Assembly (NCBI GenBank): GCA_016296045.1
Contig: JAEDKB010000021.1
Coordinates: 1-15,913 of the forward strand
DNA from: Oscillospiraceae bacterium
Lineage (GTDB): Bacteria > Bacillota > Clostridia > Oscillospirales > Oscillospiraceae
DNA: 15,913 nt
Direction: 5' to 3'
Shown: one piece after another, positions 13,188 through 15,913 of the stretch
Numbering within the stretch: the stretch's first letter is position 1
Layout of the letters: each line of letters begins with the position of its first letter
Notes under the pieces: model-generated
Told to the model about the DNA's origin: nothing
The model's input: only the letters and a program-made list of their open reading frames with translations
The model's database searches: none
Position numbers and translations under genes: made by a program

Positions 13188-13201
13188 CAAAAACAGAGCA
13201 A

Positions 13202-13768
13202 TCAAGCAAGAATGGGCTGCATTTGGTGCCCATTCAGCGCCTCAGAAACAGCTTCCGGCAAGCGGGTGAAGTCGGCTACCAGACTGTAAGGCTTTTTGAC
13301 GGGATCATCCTGCCGGAAGGGGACAAAATAGTAGTTTTTGCGGTTTAAAAGTTTTCCGATGTTTTCTGCGCTTCCGGAAAGACCATCGTTTGTAGAAATT
13401 GCGAGAAGAACAGGGCCGCCGCCGCGCAGATGTGCTTTGCAGGCAAAGGAAACGGTGGAATCGGCGATCCCGTTTGCCAGCTTTCCCAGCGTATTACCGG
13501 TACAAGGCGCAATCACAAGAATATCCAGAAGTTTTTTGGGGCCGATTGGTTCAACGTCGTTCAATGTGTGCAAAATAGGATTTCCGCAGATCGTTTCAAG
13601 CTGCTTGCGGAAAAACGAAGCCTCACCGAAACGGCTGTCTGTATGGAAAGCGGCGTCCGAGAATATTGGGATCAACCGGTAGTCTGCGGACAGACCGCTT
13701 ATGGCGTCTATCAGCTTCTGAAAGGTACAAAATGAACCGCTCAGAGCGATTCCGATGGTCGGTTTCAT
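13202..13768 (-). CDS. dpaB: Dipicolinate synthase subunit B
   Basis: With DpaA oxidises the product of dihydrodipicolinate metabolism to dipicolinic acid in the mother cell, the calcium chelator that dehydrates and protects the spore core. The 188-residue product is a flavoprotein-fold (Flavoprotein/HFCD family) protein: the N-terminal GIALSGSFCTF resembles the FMN-binding start, and VIAPCTGNTLGKLANGIADS matches the central loop of SpoVFB. Length is close to the Bacillus protein. Two tandem ATGs are possible (13771 and 13768); the second is chosen because AGGAGG then lies 7 bp away instead of 4. The start overlaps the dpaA stop codon by one base, so the two subunits are translationally coupled. 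Confidence 0.93.
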   Translation of the reverse strand: MKPTIGIALSGSFCTFQKLIDAISGLSADYRLIPIFSDAAFHTDSRFGEASFFRKQLETICGNPILHTLNDVEPIGPKKLLDILVIAPCTGNTLGKLANGIADSTVSFACKAHLRGGGPVLLAISTNDGLSGSAENIGKLLNRKNYYFVPFRQDDPVKKPYSLVADFTRLPEAVSEALNGHQMQPILA

Positions 13769-14592
13769 CATACTCCCTCCTGATTGAGAATGGATAAAAT
13801 GCTTTGTGCATAAAGTATGCCGGCTGATTTGGGGCTGCATCGTCCCGGCAGACCGGGAGCACTACAGAAATGCAGACCGAGCTCCTGACAGCGCATGGGA
13901 GAGAAACCGCCCGGTCGGGAAGCCAAATCGAGCAGCAGACAATTTGGGGAAATCTTTTCCAACTGTTCGCTGCTCAGTACTTCTGCGGGGACGGTATTCC
14001 ATATAAAATCGTATTGCTGCAAGCCGTGCAAATAAATACCGGTCTGATCACTCAAATGGCCCATGGCTTCCGCCAGAGAACGATCTGCTATCTTACGGGC
14101 GGCAACCGTGACATCGGCGGACAGTCCGCAAAGCTTTTGGGCGAGACACTTTCCGATGCGTCCATAGCCGATGACAAGACATTTTGCACCGTGAAGTGAA
14201 ATAGGGGAGTTTTCCATGGCCAACTGTAAGGCTCCCTCCGCAGTAAGGCAGGCGTTTGCGGTCGTTAACGGTTCCGAGCCGTAAAGATCAATTGCCTGTG
14301 CACCACGGTCGGTAATTGCTCCTTTCCAGTCTCCGAATAATCCGCCGAATACATACGATCCGCAGTTCAGCCGATTCAGCAGATCTGCAATCGGCACGGC
14401 GCTGTGGCCGCGAATCAAAGCGCCCTGAAATGAAGGAAAGGGCAGCACCGCAATTTTAATCTCGTCCGGCAGTATTTGCGATTTTTCGTCGGGAACGTCA
14501 TGTGTAGATACGGTGAATCGGCTTGCCGACAACGCTTGCGCTGCCCAATGGCTGCGGGCATCGCCGCCGATGACCCAGATGGTATGGCGCAC
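13768..14592 (-). CDS. dpaA: Dipicolinate synthase subunit A
   Basis: NAD(P)-dependent subunit of the mother-cell enzyme making dipicolinic acid from the lysine-pathway intermediate (tetrahydro/dihydrodipicolinate). The 274 residues show an N-terminal domain beginning VIGGDARSHWAAQAL, typical of SpoVFA; a linker motif NACLTAEGALQLAM (113-126); and a Rossmann domain with GYGRIGKCLAQKL (142-154). DFIWNTVPA (195-203) and LLDLASRPGG (220-229) follow. The start codon is GTG at 14592, with GAGGTGAG just upstream and no better in-frame ATG. The last codons form the ribosome binding site and start of dpaB. The gene lies behind a sigma-K-like promoter, as expected for late mother-cell expression. Confidence 0.94.
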   Translation of the reverse strand: MRHTIWVIGGDARSHWAAQALSASRFTVSTHDVPDEKSQILPDEIKIAVLPFPSFQGALIRGHSAVPIADLLNRLNCGSYVFGGLFGDWKGAITDRGAQAIDLYGSEPLTTANACLTAEGALQLAMENSPISLHGAKCLVIGYGRIGKCLAQKLCGLSADVTVAARKIADRSLAEAMGHLSDQTGIYLHGLQQYDFIWNTVPAEVLSSEQLEKISPNCLLLDLASRPGGFSPMRCQELGLHFCSAPGLPGRCSPKSAGILYAQSILSILNQEGV

Positions 14593-14614
14593 CTCACCTC
14601 ACATCCTTTCTTCC

Positions 14615-14643
14615 TACAATATGCGTTTTTCCTGACATTGGTG
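14615..14643 (-). promoter_or_regulatory. Putative sigma-K promoter of dpaAB
   Basis: On the minus strand: CACC (complement of 14640-14643), a 16-bp spacer, and CATATTGTA (complement of 14615-14623). This fits the known sigma-K pattern mACm-N16-17-CATAnnnTA, and spoVF is a sigma-K gene in Bacillus subtilis. It lies 23 bp upstream of the GTG start. No sigma-A-type match is seen at the same place. Confidence 0.65.
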
Positions 14644-14655
14644 AAAAGAAAACAG

Positions 14656-14684
14656 TTGTTATTGTTTGCGGCATGCGCTATAAT
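14656..14684 (+). promoter_or_regulatory. Sigma-A promoter of the DUF4364 gene
   Basis: TTGTTA (14656-14661), a 17-bp spacer and consensus TATAAT (14679-14684). It is divergent from the dpaAB promoter with only 12 bp between the two elements, and sets the DUF4364 start at or after 14706. Confidence 0.75.
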
Positions 14685-14711
14685 ATGAGTGTAGAAGAGA
14701 GGTGTATGCGA

Positions 14712-15251
14712 ATGGAAGAACGCGGTTTTATTCATGATATGCTCGATGTAAAGCTTTTGGTGCTTTATATCATGGCTCGTGTCATGTATCCGGTGGACAT
14801 TCAGAAGATTTATGAGCTGGCCTTTCAGGATGACTGCCTGAGCTATTTTGATCTTGCGCAGGCGGTGCCTCAGATGGTCGAGTCCGGACATTTGGAGGAA
14901 ATCGAGGGGAAACGTTATATCATAACCGAAAAAGGCCGCGAGGCCTGTGCGGTAACGGAGGATGCGGTTGCCTATCCGGTTATGCAGCGTGCTCAGGCGG
15001 CGATCGACCGTTTTAATCGCTCTGTCCGTCGCAGCAGCTTTGTAAAAACCACGGTTTCTCAGAGAGAAAGCGGCGATTATTCGGTAAAACTCAGCCTGAA
15101 TGATGAAGTCAGTGACCTTCTGAAAATGGAGCTGATGGCACCGACACAAAAGCATGCCTATCGTCTTGCAAATGCGTTTTCCGAGAACGCTGAGAATCTT
15201 TACCGCATGATTATGGAGCAGCTTCTATCAGAGAAAAAGGAAGATACTTGA
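14712..15251 (+). CDS. DUF4364 family protein, winged-helix-like
   Basis: A 179-residue protein recognised as DUF4364, a family of unknown function widespread in Clostridia. The N-terminal half (about 1-80) resembles a winged-helix: helices around HDMLDVKLLVLYIMARV and DIQKIYELAF, then a turn and strand region HLEEIEGKRYIITEKGREA (HLEEIEGKRYI then ITEKGREA) like the beta-wing of PadR/MarR-type regulators. The C-terminal half is an alpha/beta segment of unknown role. A transcription factor role is an inference. The ATG at 14712 is chosen because GAGAGG lies 9 bp upstream and the promoter excludes the earlier ATGs at 14673 and 14685; ATG 14706 is possible but too close to that site. Confidence 0.82.
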   Translation: MEERGFIHDMLDVKLLVLYIMARVMYPVDIQKIYELAFQDDCLSYFDLAQAVPQMVESGHLEEIEGKRYIITEKGREACAVTEDAVAYPVMQRAQAAIDRFNRSVRRSSFVKTTVSQRESGDYSVKLSLNDEVSDLLKMELMAPTQKHAYRLANAFSENAENLYRMIMEQLLSEKKEDT

Positions 15252-15275
15252 ATTCTTCTGAAACTATGATATAAT
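15248..15275 (+). promoter_or_regulatory. Sigma-A promoter of hpf
   Basis: TTGAAT (15248-15253), a 16-bp spacer and consensus TATAAT (15270-15275), 40 bp before the hpf start. The -35 overlaps the stop codon of the DUF4364 gene. Confidence 0.7.
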
Positions 15276-15315
15276 AAAGTTAGCAAAGGTCCATTACACG
15301 AAAGGAGCGACTATC

Positions 15316-15852
15316 ATGAAATTCCAGTTTACAGAGAAAAAAGTCAGCCTGCCCCCCAATGTTCATGCTTATGCTGAAAAAAAGGTTATGAAGCTTGAGC
15401 GTTTCTTTAAGGACGATGCGGAGGCTCTCGTCGCCTTTTCTGTAGAAAAGGATCGTAATAAGGTAGAAATTACGGTCCATGCCGCAAACACTTACTTCCG
15501 CGCAAGTGAGGCTACGTCTGATATGTTTGCGTCGATCGACGCAGCGGTTTCGACCATCGAACGTCAGATCCGCAAGAATAAGACGCGCCTTGCCCGCCGT
15601 CTCCGTCAGGATGCCTTTGTACGTTCTGCAGAGGTGACCTCTTTTGCTCCTGAGGCAGAAGAGAGCAGCTTTGAGATTGTTCGTGTAAAGGAATTCCCGA
15701 TGAAGCCGATGACCCGCGAGGAGGCTATCTTGCAGATGAATCTGCTGGAGCACAATTTCTTCGCCTTTAAGGATGAAGAGAATGAAGAAGCATTTGCGGT
15801 GGTCTACAAGAGAAATGACGGCGGCTATGGTTTGATTGAAAATAATGACTAA
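15316..15852 (+). CDS. hpf: Ribosome hibernation promoting factor, long form
   Basis: Binds the 30S decoding region in stationary phase and dimerises ribosomes into inactive 100S particles. At 178 residues it is the long HPF of Firmicutes. The N-terminal S30AE/YfiA domain (about 1-100) ends in a basic stretch IRKNKTRLARRLR (85-97) that contacts rRNA. A variable acidic linker (about 104-118) leads to the C-terminal dimerisation domain (about 119-176) with the conserved IVRVKEFPMKPMTREEAILQ (121-140), MNLLEHNFFAF (141-151) and YKRNDGGYGLIE (164-175). The ATG at 15316 lies 8 bp after AAAGGAG. It has its own promoter. In many Clostridia secA follows, but the window ends here. Confidence 0.96.
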   Translation: MKFQFTEKKVSLPPNVHAYAEKKVMKLERFFKDDAEALVAFSVEKDRNKVEITVHAANTYFRASEATSDMFASIDAAVSTIERQIRKNKTRLARRLRQDAFVRSAEVTSFAPEAEESSFEIVRVKEFPMKPMTREEAILQMNLLEHNFFAFKDEENEEAFAVVYKRNDGGYGLIENND

Positions 15853-15856
15853 TACT

Positions 15857-15904
15857 GATTCTTGATTCAAAAGTTTCATCAAGAATCCCGTGTGCTGCGC
15901 ACAC
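15857..15904 (+). other. Two consecutive hairpins after hpf
   Basis: GATTCTTGAT (15857-15866) pairs with ATCAAGAATC (15878-15887), and GTGTGC (15890-15895) pairs with GCACAC (15899-15904). No T-run follows either within the last bases of the window, so terminator function cannot be decided. Confidence 0.5.
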
Positions 15905-15913
15905 TCACATCGT

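Overview
The window looks like chromosomal DNA of a spore-forming, low-to-moderate-GC Gram-positive bacterium of the Clostridia (Eubacteriales), most likely an Oscillospiraceae-type gut commensal. The grounds are strong AGGAGG ribosome binding sites, sigma-A promoters with 17-bp spacers, a lipoprotein signal of Firmicutes type, both dipicolinate synthase subunits (an endospore function), a DUF4364 protein and a long-form HPF. The genus cannot be named from the sequence alone. All protein genes appear intact. I see no prophage, insertion-sequence transposase, CRISPR array or rRNA.

Layout. 48-229 (minus): tRNA-Leu(UAA) with its own promoter and a strong terminator. 320-3467 (plus): a nucleoside salvage run, tdk, deoD, deoB, cdd. 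3577-4803 (plus): a BMP-family nucleoside-binding lipoprotein with its own terminator. 4804-5327: a 524-bp gap without a credible gene, holding a 300-bp element bounded by two identical 22-bp palindromes and folding into a long interrupted hairpin, followed by a near-perfect promoter. 5328-8976 (plus): an ABC ATPase and two permeases, translationally coupled by TAATG overlaps, forming the importer that the BMP lipoprotein would feed. 9073-9696 (plus): uridine kinase. 9762-10676 (minus): a rhomboid-fold membrane protein without an obvious catalytic serine motif and with a C-terminal zinc-binding tail. 10817-12061 (plus): an adenosylhomocysteinase-family enzyme carrying an HxExK motif. 12143-13129 (minus): a GT2 glycosyltransferase. 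13202-14592 (minus): dpaB and dpaA behind a good match to a sigma-K promoter. 14712-15251 (plus): a DUF4364 protein. 15316-15852 (plus): ribosome hibernation factor HPF.

How the genes fit. The first 9.7 kb is a coherent nucleoside uptake and salvage island. The lipoprotein plus NupABC-like transporter bring nucleosides in; Tdk and Udk phosphorylate thymidine/deoxyuridine and uridine/cytidine; Cdd deaminates cytidine; DeoD splits purine nucleosides; DeoB turns the released (deoxy)ribose-1-phosphate into the 5-phosphate. A pyrimidine nucleoside phosphorylase and deoC are not in this window. The adenosylhomocysteinase homologue could supply adenosine or inosine to DeoD. The right third (cell-surface glycosyltransferase, spore dipicolinate, hibernation factor) looks like ordinary chromosome.

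The best candidate for something undescribed is the palindrome-bounded 300-bp structured element at 4870-5169. The next most interesting points are the possible S-inosylhomocysteine specificity of the AhcY homologue and the sigma-K-type promoter of dpaAB.
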